Position numbers and translations under genes: made by a program
Shown: positions 24,852-38,500 of the stretch, one piece after another
How positions within the stretch are numbered: position 1 is the stretch's first letter
Layout: each line of letters starts with the position of its first letter
Assembly: GCA_963930655.1 (NCBI GenBank)
Contig: OZ005601.1
Coordinates: 18,034,001-18,098,000, forward strand
Source: Myrica gale
Lineage: Eukaryota; Streptophyta; Magnoliopsida; Fagales; Myricaceae
Reading direction: 5' to 3'
DNA: 64,000 bases
The notes under the pieces: generated by a model
Database searches by the model: none
What the model saw: the letters and a program-made list of their open reading frames with translations, nothing else
Told to the model about the DNA's origin: nothing

Positions 24852-27800
24852 TTAAGTTATCAATTTTATAAACTAACTAATTTGAGGCTTTTTTCAACTA
24901 TATTTTGTTCAATAACTCTTACATAAATCTATCTGCTTAATTTCGTTATCGCTAAGGTATGTAATTGTTAAATAAAGTAATTGCGATGATTTTGAATTTA
25001 GCTTTTGTCTATATCTTTTCCACTAATCTAATTGTTTCAATTTCTTCAATGTTAAAGTATCTAATTTTAAGCTAAATAATTTGGACAGATTTTCGTTTAC
25101 ATTTTAGTCGATAACTCTTTCATTAATCTATTCGCTTCATTTCTTCATGATTAAGGTATCTAACTGTCTTTTGATCTGTTATAAATCCACAAAATTAAGT
25201 TCTTCATTTTCTTCAATATTATGCTATACAATTTTTAAACTAATTAATTTGAACTATTTTAATTTATATTTCGGTCCACAACTCCTGCATTAATGTATTT
25301 ACAACATTTTATTCATCCTCAAGGTTCCTAATTTTCAAAGTGATTAATCGGAACTATTATTTATTGATATCTTGTTGTTTAACTCTTCAATTAATCCATT
25401 TCCATCATTATCTTTGACATTAAGGTGTGTTACTTTTAATCTAATTAATATGGAGACTTTAGTTTTTATTGTTTGGTCTATTGCTCTTCATTTAATCTAT
25501 TTGATTCGTTTCTTCAATATTAAGTTATCAATTTTATAAACTAACTAATTTGAGGCTTTTTTCAACTATATTTTGTTCAATAACTTTTACATAAATCTAT
25601 CTGCTTAATTTCGTTATCGCTAAGGTATGTAATTGTTAAATAAAGTAATTGCGATGATTTTGAATTTAGCTTTTGTCTATATCTTTTCCACTAATCTAAT
25701 TGCTTCAATTTCTTCAATGTTAAAGTATCTAATTTTAAACTAAATAATTTGGACAGATTTTCGTTTACATTTTAGTCGATAACTCTGTCATTAATCTATT
25801 TGCTTCATTTCTTCATGATTAAGGTATCTAACTGTCTTTTAATCTGTTATAAATCCACAAAATTAAGTTCTTCATTTTCTTCAAAATTATGCTATCCATT
25901 TTTGAAACTACATAATTTGTAATATTTTTCATTTATATTTTGGTCCACAACTCTTGCATTAATGTATTTACAACATTTTATTCATCCTCAAGGTTCCTAA
26001 TTTTCAGAGTGATTAATCGGAACTATTATTTATTGATATCTTGTGGTTTAACTCTTCAATTAATCCATTTGCATCATTATCTTTGACATTAAGTTGTGTT
26101 ACTTTTAATCCAATTAATATGGAGACTTTCGTTTTTATTGTTTGGTCTATTGCTCTTCATTTAATCTATTTGATTCGTTTCTTCAATATTAAGTTATCAA
26201 TTTTATAAACTAACTAATTTGAGGCTTTTTTCAACTATATTTTGTTCAATAACTCTTACATAAATCTATCTGCTCAATTTCGTTATCGCTAAGGTATGTA
26301 ATTGTTAAATAAAGTAATTGCGATGATTTTGAATTTAGCTTTTGTCTATATCTTTTCCACTAATCTAATTGCTTCAATTTCTTCAATGTTAAAGTATCTA
26401 ATTTTAAACTAAATAATTTGGACAGATTTTCGTTTACATTTTAGTCGATAACTCTTTCATTAATCTATTCGCTTCATTTCTTCATGATTAAGGTATCTAA
26501 CTGTCTTTTGATCTGTTATAAATCCACAAAATTAAGTTCTTCATTTTCTTCAATATTATGCTATACAATTTTTAAACTAATTAATTTGAACTATTTTAAT
26601 TTATATTTCGGTCCACAACTCCTGCATTAATGTATTTACAACATTTTATTCATCCTCAAGGTTCCTAATTTTCAAAGTGATTAATCGGAACTATTATTTA
26701 TTGATATCTTGTTGTTTAACTCTTCAATTAATCCATTTCCATCATTATCTTTGACATTAAGGTGTGTTACTTTTAATCTAATTAATATGGAGACTTTAGT
26801 TTTTATTGTTTGGTCTATTGCTCTTCATTTAATCTATTTGATTCGTTTCTTCAATATTAAGTTATCAATTTTATAAACTAACTAATTTGATGCTTTTTTC
26901 AACTATATTTTGTTCAATAACTCTTACATAAATCTATCTGCTTAATTTCGTTATCGCTAAGGTATGTAATTGTTAAATAAAGTAATTGCGATGATTTTGA
27001 ATTTAGCTTTTGTCTATATCTTTTCCACTAATCTAATTGTTTCAATTTCTTCAATGTTAAAGTATCTAATTTTAAGCTAAATAATTTGGACAGATTTTCG
27101 TTTACATTTTAGTCGATAACTCTGTCGTTAATCTATTTGTTTCATTTCTTCATGATTAAGGTATCTAACAGTCATTTGATCTGTTTTAATTCAACAAAAC
27201 TAAATGCTTCATTTTCTTCAATATTATGCTATCCATTTTTGAAACTACATAATTTGTAATATTTTTCATTTATATTTTTGTCCACAACTCTTGCATTAAT
27301 GTATTTACAACATTTTATTCATCCTCAAGGTTCCTAATTTTCAAAGTGATTAATCGGAACTATTATTTATTGATATCTTGTGGTTTAACTCTTCAATTAA
27401 TCCATTTGCATCATTATCTTTGACATTAAGGTGTGTTACTTTTAATCCAATTAATATGGAGACTTTCGTTTTTATTGTTTGGTCTATTGCTCTTCATTTA
27501 ATCTATTTGATTCGTTTCTTCAATATTAAGTTATCAATTTTATAAACTAACTAATTTGAGGCTTTTTTTCAACTATATTTTGTTCAATAACTCTTACATA
27601 AATCTATCTGCTTAATTTCGTTATCGCTAAGGTATGTAATTGTTAAATAAAGTAATTGCGATGATTTTGAATTTAGCTTTTGTCTATATCTTTTCCACTA
27701 ATCTAATTGCTTCAATTTCTTCAATGTTAAAGTATCTAATTTTAAACAAAATAATTTGGACAGATTTTCGTTTACATTTTAGTCGATAACTCTTTCATTA

Positions 27801-30800
27801 ATCTATTCGCTTCATTTCTTCATGATTAAGGTATCTAACTGTCTTTTGATCTGTTATAAATCCACAAAATTAAGTTCTTCATTTTCTTCAATATTATGCT
27901 ATACAATTTTTAAACTAATTAATTTGAACTATTTTAATTTATATTTCGGTCCACAACTCCTGCATTAATGTATTTACAACATTTTATTCATCCTCAAGGT
28001 TCCTAATTTTCAAAGTGATTAATCGGAACTATTATTTATTGATATCTTGTTGTTTAACTCTTCAATTAATCCATTTCCATCATTATCTTTGACATTAAGG
28101 TGTGTTACTTTTAATCTAATTAATATGGAGACTTTAGTTTTTATTGTTTGGTCTATTGCTCTTCATTTAATCTATTTGATTCGTTTCTTCAATATTAAGT
28201 TATCAATTTTATAAACTAACTAATTTGAGGCTTTTTTCAACTATATTTTGTTCAATAACTTTTACATAAATCTATCTGCTTAATTTCGTTATCGCTAAGG
28301 TATGTAATTGTTAAATAAAGTAATTGCGATGATTTTGAATTTAGCTTTTGTCTATATCTTTTCCACTAATCTAATTGCTTTAATTTCTTCAATGTTAAAG
28401 TATCTAATTTTAAACTAAATAATTTGGACAGATTTTCGTTTACATTTTAGTCGATAACTCTGTCATTAATCTATTTGCTTCATTTCTTCATGATTAAGGT
28501 ATCTAACTGTCTTTTAATCTGTTATAAATCCACAAAATTAAGTTCTTCATTTTCTTGAAAATTATGCTATCCATTTTTGAAACTACATAATATGTAATAT
28601 TTTTCATTTATATTTTGGTCCACAACTCTTGCATTAATGTATTTACAACATTTTATTCATCCTCAAGGTTCCTAATTTTCAAAGTGATTAATCGGAACTA
28701 TTATTTATTGATATCTTGTGGTTTAACTCTTCAATTAATCCATTTGCATCATTATCTTTGACATTAAGTTGTGTTACTTTTAATCCAATTAATATGGAGA
28801 CTTTCGTTTTTATTGTTTGGTCTATTGCTCTTCATTTAATCTATTTGATTCGTTTCTTCAATATTAAGTTATCAATTTTATAAACTAACTAATTTGAGGC
28901 TTTTTTTCAACTATATTTTGTTCAATAACTCTTACATAAATCTATCTGCTTAATTTCGTTATCGCTAAGGTATGTAATTGTTAAATAAAGTAATTGCGAT
29001 GATTTTGAATTTAGCTTTTGTCTATATCTTTTCCACTAATCTAATTGCTTCAATTTCTTCAATGTTAAAGTATCTAATTTTAAACTAAATAATTTGGACA
29101 GATTTTCGTTTACATTTTAGTCGATAACTCTTTCATTAATCTATTCGCTTCATTTCTTCATGATTAAGGTATCTAACTGTCTTTTGATCTGTTATAAATC
29201 CACAAAATTAAGTTCTTCATTTTCTTCAATATTATGCTATACAATTTTTAAACTAATTAATTTGAACTATTTTAATTTATATTTCGGTCCACAACTCCTG
29301 CATTAATGTATTTACAACATTTTATTCATCCTCAAGGTTCCTAATTTTCAAAGTGATTAATCGGAACTATTATTTATTGATATCTTGTTGTTTAACTCTT
29401 CAATTAATCCATTTCCATCATTATCTTTGACATTAAGGTGTGTTACTTTTAATCTAATTAATATGGAGACTTTAGTTTTTATTGTTTGGTCTATTGCTCT
29501 CATTTAATCTATTTGATTCGTTTCTTCAATATTAAGTTATCAATTTTATAAACTAACTAATTTGAGGCTTTTTTTCAACTATATTTTGTTCAATAACTCT
29601 TACATAAATCTATCTGCTTAATTTCGTTATCGCTAAGGTATGTAATTGTTAAATAAAGTAATTGCGATGATTTTGAATTTAGCTTTTGTCTATATCTTTT
29701 CCACTAATCTAATTGCTTCAATTTCTTCAATGTTAAAGTATCTAATTTTAAACTAAATAATTTGGACAGATTTTCGTTTACATTTTAGTCGATAACTCTT
29801 TCATTAATCTATTCGCTTCATTTCTTCATGATTAAGGTATCTAACTGTCTTTTGATCTGTTATAAATCCACAAAATTAAGTTCTTCATTTTCTTCAATAT
29901 TATGCTATCCATTTTTGAAACTACATAATTTGTAATATTTTTCATTTATATTTTGGTCTACAACTCTTGCATTAATGTATTTACAACATTTTATTCATCC
30001 TCAAGGTTCCTAATTTTCAAAGTGATTAATCGGAACTATTATTTATTGATATCTTGTTGTTTAACTCTTCAATTAATCTATTTCCATCATTATCTTTGAC
30101 ATTAAGGTGTGTTACTTTTAATCTAATTAATATGGAGACTTTAGTTTTTATTGTTTGGTCTATTGCTCTTCATTTAATCTATTTGATTCGTTTCTTCAAT
30201 ATTAAGTTATCAATTTTATAAACTAACTAATTTGAGGCTTTTTTCAACTATATTTTGTTCAATAACTCTTACATAAATCTATCTGCTTAATTTCGTTATC
30301 GCTAAGGTATGTAATTGTTAAATAAAGTAATTGCGATGATTTTGAATTTAGCTTTTGTCTATATCTTTTCCACTAATCTAATTGTTTCAATTTCTTCAAT
30401 GTTAAAGTATCTAATTTTAAGCTAAATAATTTGGACAGATTTTCGTTTACATTTTAGTCGATAACTCTGTCATTAATCTATTTGTTTCATTTCTTCATGA
30501 TTAAGGTATCTAACTGTCATTTGATCTGTTTTAATTCAACAAAACTAAATGCTTCATTTTCTTCAATATTATGCTATCCATTTTTGAAACTACATAATTT
30601 GTAATATTTTTCATTTATATTTTGGTCCACAACTCTTGCATTAATGTATTTACAACATTTTATTCATCCTCAAGGTTCCTAATTTTCAAAGTGATTAATC
30701 GGAACTATTATTTATTGATATCTTGTGGTTTAACTCTTCAATTAATCCATTTGCATCATTATCTTTGACATTAAGGTGTGTTACTTTTAATCCAATTAAT

Positions 30801-30870
30801 ATGGAGACTTTAGTTTTTATTGTTTGGTCTATTGCTCTTCATTTAATCTATTTGATTCGTTTCTTCAATA
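24852..30870 (+). repeat. Array block: nine mixed units, several chimeric
   Basis: Units start at 24852 (C left end switching to A within subrepeat 3), 25520 (B, 'aacttttac', 'ttcagagtg', 'actttcg'), 26189 (A, 'gctcaattt'), 26857 (C2, 'gatgctttttt', 'aacagtca'), 27526 (A, 'taaacaaaat'), 28195 (B, 'aacttttac', 'attgctttaa', 'cttgaaaat', 'aatatgtaat'), 28864 (A, one base missing near 29499), 29532 (A left half, B/C right half, 'ggtctacaac') and 30202 (C). The order B-A-C2 at 25520-27525 repeats the order at 16719-18725 and is a third version of that part of the 9-unit HOR. Confidence 0.85.
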
Positions 30871-31777
30871 TTAAGTTATCAATTTTATAAACTAACTAAT
30901 TTGAGGCTTTTTTCAACTATATTTTGTTCAATAACTCTTACATAAATCTATCTGCTTAATTTCGTTATCGCTAAGGTATGTAATTGTTAAATAAAGTAAT
31001 TGCGATGATTTTGAATTTAGCTTTTGTCTATATCTTTTCCACTAATCTAATTGCTTCAATTTCTTCAATGTTAAAGTATCTAATTTTAAACTAAATAATT
31101 TGGACAGATTTTCGTTTACATTTTAGTCGATAACTCTGTCATTAATCTATTTGTTTCATTTCTTCATGATTAAGGTATCAAACTGTCATTTGATCTGTTT
31201 TAATTCAACAAAACTAAATGCTTCATTTTCTTCAATATTATGCTATCCATTTTTGAAACTACATAATTTGTAATATTTTTCATTTATATTTTGGTCCACA
31301 ACTCTTGCATTAATGTATTTACAACATTTTATTCATCCTCAAGGTTCCTAATTTTCAAAGTGATTAATCGGAACTATTATTTATTGATATCTTGTGGTTT
31401 AACTCTTCAATTAATCCATTTGCATCATTATCTTTGACATTAAGGTGTGTTACTTTTAATCCAATTAATATGGAGACTTTAGTTTTTATTGTTTGGTCTA
31501 TTGCTCTTCATTTAATCTAATTTATATTTCGGTCCACAACTCCTGCATTAATGTATTTACAACATTTTATTCATCCTCAAGGTTCCTAATTTTCAAAGTG
31601 ATTAATCGGAACTATTATTTATTGATATCTTGTTGTTTAACTCTTCAATTAATCCATTTCCATCATTATCTTTGACATTAAGGTGTGTTACTTTTAATCT
31701 AATTAATATGGAGACTTTAGTTTTTATTGTTTGGTCTATTGCTCTTCATTTAATCTATTTGATTCGTTTCTTCAATA
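30871..31777 (+). repeat. Enlarged 907-bp unit, copy 1 (238-bp duplication)
   Basis: Positions 30871-31519 are a normal unit up to 'catttaatcta'. At 31519/31520 it jumps back to 'atttatatttcgg' in subrepeat 5 and runs through subrepeats 5-7 again. The first copy of the duplicated stretch (31282-31519) is B/C-type ('attttggtcc', 'ttgtgg') and the second (31520-31757) is A-type ('atttcggtcc', 'ttgttg', 'atttccatc'). The left part carries 'attgcttcaa' followed by C-type sequence and a private 'ggtatcaaactg'. The 60-codon open frame over the junction (31493-31675) is a by-product of the join, not a gene. Confidence 0.93.
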
Positions 31778-32684
31778 TTAAGTTATCAATTTTATAAACT
31801 AACTAATTTGAGGCTTTTTTCAACTATATTTTGTTCAATAACTCTTACATAAATCTATCTGCTTAATTTCGTTATCGCTAAGGTATGTAATTGTTAAATA
31901 AAGTAATTGCGATGATTTTGAATTTAGCTTTTGTCTATATCTTTTCCACTAATCTAATTGCTTTAATTTCTTCAATGTTAAAGTATCTAATTTTAAACTA
32001 AATAATTTGGACAGATTTTCGTTTACATTTTAGTCGATAACTCTGTCATTAATCTATTTGCTTCATTTCTTCATGATTAAGGTATCTAACTGTCTTTTAA
32101 TCTGTTATAAATCCACAAAATTAAGTTCTTCATTTTCTTCAAAATTATGCTATCCATTTTTGAAACTACATAATTTGTAATATTTTTCATTTATATTTTG
32201 GTCTACAACTCTTGCATTAATGTATTTACAACATTTTATTCATCCTCAAGGTTCCTAATTTTCAAAGTGATTAATCGGAACTATTATTTATTGATATCTT
32301 GTGGTTTAACTCTTCAATTAATCCATTTGCATCATTATCTTTGACATTAAGGTGTGTTACTTTTAATCCAATTAATATGGAGACTTTAGTTTTTATTGTT
32401 TGGTCTATTGCTCTTCATTTAATCTAATTTATATTTCGGTCCACAACTCCTGCATTAATGTATTTACAACATTTTATTCATCCTCAAGGTTCCTAATTTT
32501 CAAAGTGATTAATCGGAACTATTATTTATTGATATCTTGTTGTTTAACTCTTCAATTAATCCATTTCCATCATTATCTTTGACATTAAGGTGTGTTACTT
32601 TTAATCTAATTAATATGGAGACTTTAGTTTTTATTGTTTGGTCTATTGCTCTTCATTTAATCTATTTGATTCGTTTCTTCAATA
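31778..32684 (+). repeat. Enlarged 907-bp unit, copy 2
   Basis: The same junction lies at 32426/32427 and the same A-type second tract at 32427-32664, but the left part is type B ('attgctttaa', 'cttttaatctg', 'caaaattatg', 'ggtctacaac') instead of the C-like sequence of copies 1 and 3. Its left part matches the following regular unit at 33592 in those private variants. Confidence 0.93.
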
Positions 32685-33591
32685 TTAAGTTATCAATTTT
32701 ATAAACTAACTAATTTGAGGCTTTTTTCAACTATATTTTGTTCAATAACTCTTACATAAATCTATCTGCTTAATTTCGTTATCGCTAAGGTATGTAATTG
32801 TTAAATAAAGTAATTGCGATGATTTTGAATTTAGCTTTTGTCTATATCTTTTCCACTAATCTAATTGCTTCAATTTCTTCAATGTTAAAGTATCTAATTT
32901 TAAACTAAATAATTTGGACAGATTTTCGTTTACATTTTAGTCGATAACTCTGTCATTAATCTATTTGTTTCATTTCTTCATGATTAAGGTATCAAACTGT
33001 CATTTGATCTGTTTTAATTCAACAAAACTAAATGCTTCATTTTCTTCAATATTATGCTATCCATTTTTGAAACTACATAATTTGTAATATTTTTCATTTA
33101 TATTTTGGTCCACAACTCTTGCATTAATGTATTTACAACATTTTATTCATCCTCAAGGTTCCTAATTTTCAAAGTGATTAATCGGAACTATTATTTATTG
33201 ATATCTTGTGGTTTAACTCTTCAATTAATCCATTTGCATCATTATCTTTGACATTAAGGTGTGTTACTTTTAATCCAATTAATATGGAGACTTTAGTTTT
33301 TATTGTTTGGTCTATTGCTCTTCATTTAATCTAATTTATATTTCGGTCCACAACTCCTGCATTAATGTATTTACAACATTTTATTCATCCTCAAGGTTCC
33401 TAATTTTCAAAGTGATTAATCGGAACTATTATTTATTGATATCTTGTTGTTTAACTCTTCAATTAATCCATTTCCATCATTATCTTTGACATTAAGGTGT
33501 GTTACTTTTAATCTAATTAATATGGAGACTTTAGTTTTTATTGTTTGGTCTATTGCTCTTCATTTAATCTATTTGATTCGTTTCTTCAATA
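32685..33591 (+). repeat. Enlarged 907-bp unit, copy 3
   Basis: The junction lies at 33333/33334, with the duplicated A-type tract at 33334-33571. At the sites compared it equals copy 1 (including 'ggtatcaaactg'), so the three enlarged units follow an alternating pattern X-Y-X with an X-to-X period of 1814 bp. Confidence 0.93.
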
Positions 33592-35598
33592 TTAAGTTAT
33601 CAATTTTATAAACTAACTAATTTGAGGCTTTTTTCAACTATATTTTGTTCAATAACTCTTACATAAATCTATCTGCTTAATTTCGTTATCGCTAAGGTAT
33701 GTAATTGTTAAATAAAGTAATTGCGATGATTTTGAATTTAGCTTTTGTCTATATCTTTTCCACTAATCTAATTGCTTTAATTTCTTCAATGTTAAAGTAT
33801 CTAATTTTAAACTAAATAATTTGGACAGATTTTCGTTTACATTTTAGTCGATAACTCTGTCATTAATCTATTTGCTTCATTTCTTCATGATTAAGGTATC
33901 TAACTGTCTTTTAATCTGTTATAAATCCACAAAATTAAGTTCTTCATTTTCTTCAAAATTATGCTATCCATTTTTGAAACTACATAATTTGTAATATTTT
34001 TCATTTATATTTTGGTCTACAACTCTTGCATTAATGTATTTACAACATTTTATTCATCCTCAAGGTTCCTAATTTTCAAAGTGATTAATCGGAACTATTA
34101 TTTATTGATATCTTGTGGTTTAACTCTTCAATTAATCCATTTGCATCATTATCTTTGACATTAAGGTGTGTTACTTTTAATCCAATTAATATGGAGACTT
34201 TCGTTTTTATTGTTTGGTCTATTGCTCTTCATTTAATCTATTTGATTCGTTTCTTCAATATTAAGTTATCAATTTTATAAACTAACTAATTTGAGGCTTT
34301 TTTTCAACTATATTTTGTTCAATAACTCTTACATAAATCTATCTGCTTAATTTCGTTATCGCTAAGGTATGTAATTGTTAAATAAAGTAATTGCGATGAT
34401 TTTGAATTTAGCTTTTGTCTATATCTTTTCCACTAATCTAATTGCTTCAATTTCTTCAATGTTAAAGTATCTAATTTTAAACTAAATAATTTGGACAGAT
34501 TTTCGTTTACATTTTAGTCGATAACTCTTTCATTAATCTATTCGCTTCATTTCTTCATGATTAAGGTATCTAACTGTCTTTTGATCTGTTATAAATCCAC
34601 AAAATTAAGTTCTTCATTTTCTTCAATATTATGCTATACAATTTTTAAACTAATTAATTTGAACTATTTTAATTTATATTTCGGTCCACAACTCCTGCAT
34701 TAATGTATTTACAACATTTTATTCATCCTCAAGGTTCCTAATTTTCAAAGTGATTAATCGGAACTATTATTTATTGATATCTTGTTGTTTAACTCTTCAA
34801 TTAATCTATTTCCATCATTACCTTTGACATTAAGGTGTGTTACTTTTAATCTAATTAATATGGAGACTTTAGTTTTTATTGTTTGGTCTATTGCTCTTCA
34901 TTTAATCTATTTGATTCGTTTCTTCAATATTAAGTTATCAATTTTATAAACTAACTAATTTGAGGCTTTTTTCAACTATATTTTGTTCAATAACTCTTAC
35001 ATAAATCTATCTGCTTAATTTCGTTATCGCTAAGGTATGTAATTGTTAAATAAAGTAATTGCGATGATTTTGAATTTAGCTTTTGTCTATATCTTTTCCA
35101 CTAATCTAATTGCTTCAATTTCTTCAATGTTAAAGTATCTAATTTTAAACTAAATAATTTGGACAGATTTTCGTTTACATTTTAGTCGATAACTCTGTCA
35201 TTAATCTATTTGCTTCATTTCTTCATGATTAAGGTATCTAACTGTCTTTTAATCTGTTATAAATCCACAAAATTAAGTTCTTCATTTTCTTCAAAATTAT
35301 GCTATCCATTTTTGAAACTACATAATTTGTAATATTTTTCATTTATATTTTGGTCCACAACTCTTGCATTAATGTATTTACAACATTTTATTCATCCTCA
35401 AGGTTCCTAATTTTCAAAGTGATTAATCGGAACTATTATTTATTGATATCTTGTGGTTTAACTCTTCAATTAATCCATTTGCATCATTATCTTTGACATT
35501 AAGGTGTGTTACTTTTAATCCAATTAATATGGAGACTTTAGTTTTTATTGTTTGGTCTATTGCTCTTCATTTAATCTATTTGATTCGTTTCTTCAATA
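33592..35598 (+). repeat. Array block: units B, A, B
   Basis: Units start at 33592 (B with 'attgctttaa', 'ggtctacaac' and 'actttcg'), 34261 (A, seven T, 'attacctttgac') and 34930 (B). The A unit at 34261 is the last with the 'tttcattaatc' form; all A units to the right have 'tttcatgaatc'. Confidence 0.88.
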
Positions 35599-38500
35599 TT
35601 AAGTTATCAATTTTATAAACTAACTAATTTGAGGCTTTTTTCAATATATTTTGTTCAATAACTCTTACATAAATCTATCTGCTTAATTTCGTTATCGCTA
35701 AGGTATGTAATTGTTAAATAAAGTAATTGCGATGATTTTGAATTTAGCTTTTGTCTATATCTTTTCCACTAATCTAATTGCTTCAATTTCTTCAATGTTA
35801 AAGTATCTAATTTTAAGCTAAATAATTTGGACAGATTTTCGTTTACATTTTAGTCGATAACTCTTTCATGAATCTATTCGCTTCATTTCTTCATGATTAA
35901 GGTATCTAACTGTCTTTTGATCTGTTATAAATCCACAAAATTAAGTTCTTCATTTTCTTCAATATTATGCTATACAATTTTTAAACTAATTAATTTGAAC
36001 TATTTTAATTTATATTTCGGTCCACAACTCCTGCATTAATGTATTTACAACATTTTATTCATCCTCAAGGTTCCTAATTTTCAAAGTGATTAATCGGAAC
36101 TATTATTTATTGATATCTTGTTGTTTAACTCTTCAATTAATCTATTTCCATCATTATCTTTGACATTAAGGTGTGTTACTTTTAATCTAATTAATATGGA
36201 GACTTTAGTTTTTATTGTTTGGTCTATTGCTCTTCATTTAATCTATTTGATTCGTTTCTTCAATATTAAGTTATCAATTTTATAAACTAACTAATTTGAG
36301 GCTTTTTTCAACTTTATTTTGTTCAATAACTCTTACATAAATCTATCTGCTTAATTTCGTTATCGCTAAGGTATGTAATTGTTAAATAAAGTAATTGCGA
36401 TGATTTTGAATTTAGCTTTTGTCTATATCTTTTCCACTAATCTAATTGTTTCAATTTCTTCAATGTTAAAGTATCTAATTTTAAGCTAAATAATTTGGAC
36501 AGATTTTCGTTTACATTTTAGTCGATAACTCTGTCATTAATCTATTTGTTTCATTTCTTCATGATTAAGGTATCTAACTGTCATTTGATCTGTTTTAATT
36601 CAACAAAACTAAATGCTTCATTTTCTTCAATATTATGCTATCCATTTTTGAAACTACATAATTTGTAATATTTTTCATTTATATTTTGGTCCACAACTCT
36701 TGCATTAATGTATTTACAACATTTTATTCATCCTCAAGGTTCCTAATTTTCAAAGTGATTAATCGGAACTATTATTTATTGATATCTTGTGGTTTAACTC
36801 TTCAATTAATCCATTTGCATCATTATCTTTGACATTAAGGTGTGTTACTTTTAATCTAATTAATATGGAGACTTTAGTTTTTATTGTTTGGTCTATTGCT
36901 CTTCATTTAATCTATTTGATTCGTTTCTTCAATATTAAGTTATCAATTTTATAAACTAACTAATTTGAGGCTTTTTTTCAACTATATTTTGTTCAATAAC
37001 TCTTACATAAATCTATCTGCTTAATTTCGTTATCGCTAAGGTATGTAATTGTTAAATAAAGTAATTGCGATGATTTTGAATTTAGCTTTTGTCTATATCT
37101 TTTCCACTAATCTAATTGCTTCAATTTCTTCAATGTTAAAGTATCTAATTTTAAACTAAATAATTTGGACAGATTTTCGTTTACATTTTAGTCGATAACT
37201 CTGTCATTAATCTATTTGCTTCATTTCTTCATGATTAAGGTATCTAACTGTCTTTTAATCTGTTATAAATCCACAAAATTAAGTTCTTCATTTTCTTCAA
37301 AATTATGCTATCCATTTTTGAAACTACATAATTTGTAATATTTTTCATTTATATTTTGGTCCACAACTCTTGCATTAATGTATTTACAACATTTTATTCA
37401 TCCTCAAGGTTCCTAATTTTCAAAGTGATTAATCGGAACTATTATTTATTGATATCTTGTGGTTTAACTCTTCAATTAATCCATTTGCATCATTATCTTT
37501 GACATTAAGGTGTGTTACTTTTAATCTAATTAATATGGAGACTTTAGTTTTTATTGTTTGGTCTATTGCTCTTCATTTAATCTATTCGATTCGTTTCTTC
37601 AATATTAAGTTATCAATTTTATAAACTAACTAATTTGAGGCTTTTTTCAACTATATTTTGTTCAATAACTCTTACATAAATCTATCTGCTTAATTTCGTT
37701 ATCGCTAAGGTATGTAATTGTTAAATAAAGTAATTGCGATGATTTTGAATTTAGCTTTTGTCTATATCTTTTCCACTAATCTAATTGTTTCAATTTCTTC
37801 AATGTTAAAGTATCTAATTTTAAGCTAAATAATTTGGACAGATTTTCGTTTACATTTTAGTCGATAACTCTGTCATTAATCTATTTGTTTCATTTCATCA
37901 TGATTAAGGTATCTAACTGTCATTTGATCTGTTTTAATTCAACAAAACTAAATGCTTCATTTTCTTCAATATTATGCTATCCATTTTTGAAACTACATAA
38001 TTTGTAATATTTTTCATTTATATTTTGGTCCACAACTCTTGCATTAATGTATTTACAACATTTTATTCATCCTCAAGGTTCCTAATTTTCAAAGTGATTA
38101 ATCGGAACTATTATTTATTGATATCTTGTGGTTTAACTCTTCAATTAATCCATTTGCATCATTATCTTTGACATTAAGGTGTGTTACTTTTAATTCAATT
38201 AATATGGAGACTTTAGTTTTTATTGTTTGTTCTATTGCTCTTCATTTAATCTATTTGATTCGTTTCTTCAATATTAAGTTATCAATTTTATAAACTAAGT
38301 AATTTGAGGCTTTTTTCAACTATATTTTGTTCAATAACTCTTACATAAATCTATCTGTTTAATTTCGTTATCGCTAAGGTATGTAATTGTTAAATAAAGT
38401 AATTGCGATGATTTTGAATTTAGCTTTTGTCTATATCTTTTCCACTAATCTAATTGCTTCAATTTCTTCAATGTTAAAGTATCTAATTTTAAACTAAATA

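Noticed and set aside
31493-33489. Three identical 60-codon open frames (31493, 32400, 33307)
   Set aside because: They start inside satellite subrepeat 7 and cross the 907-bp unit junction. They are identical because the duplicated tract is identical, are spaced exactly one unit apart, start with a non-ATG codon in the DNA (TTG), and have no domain or coding signature. They are by-products of the rearrangement.
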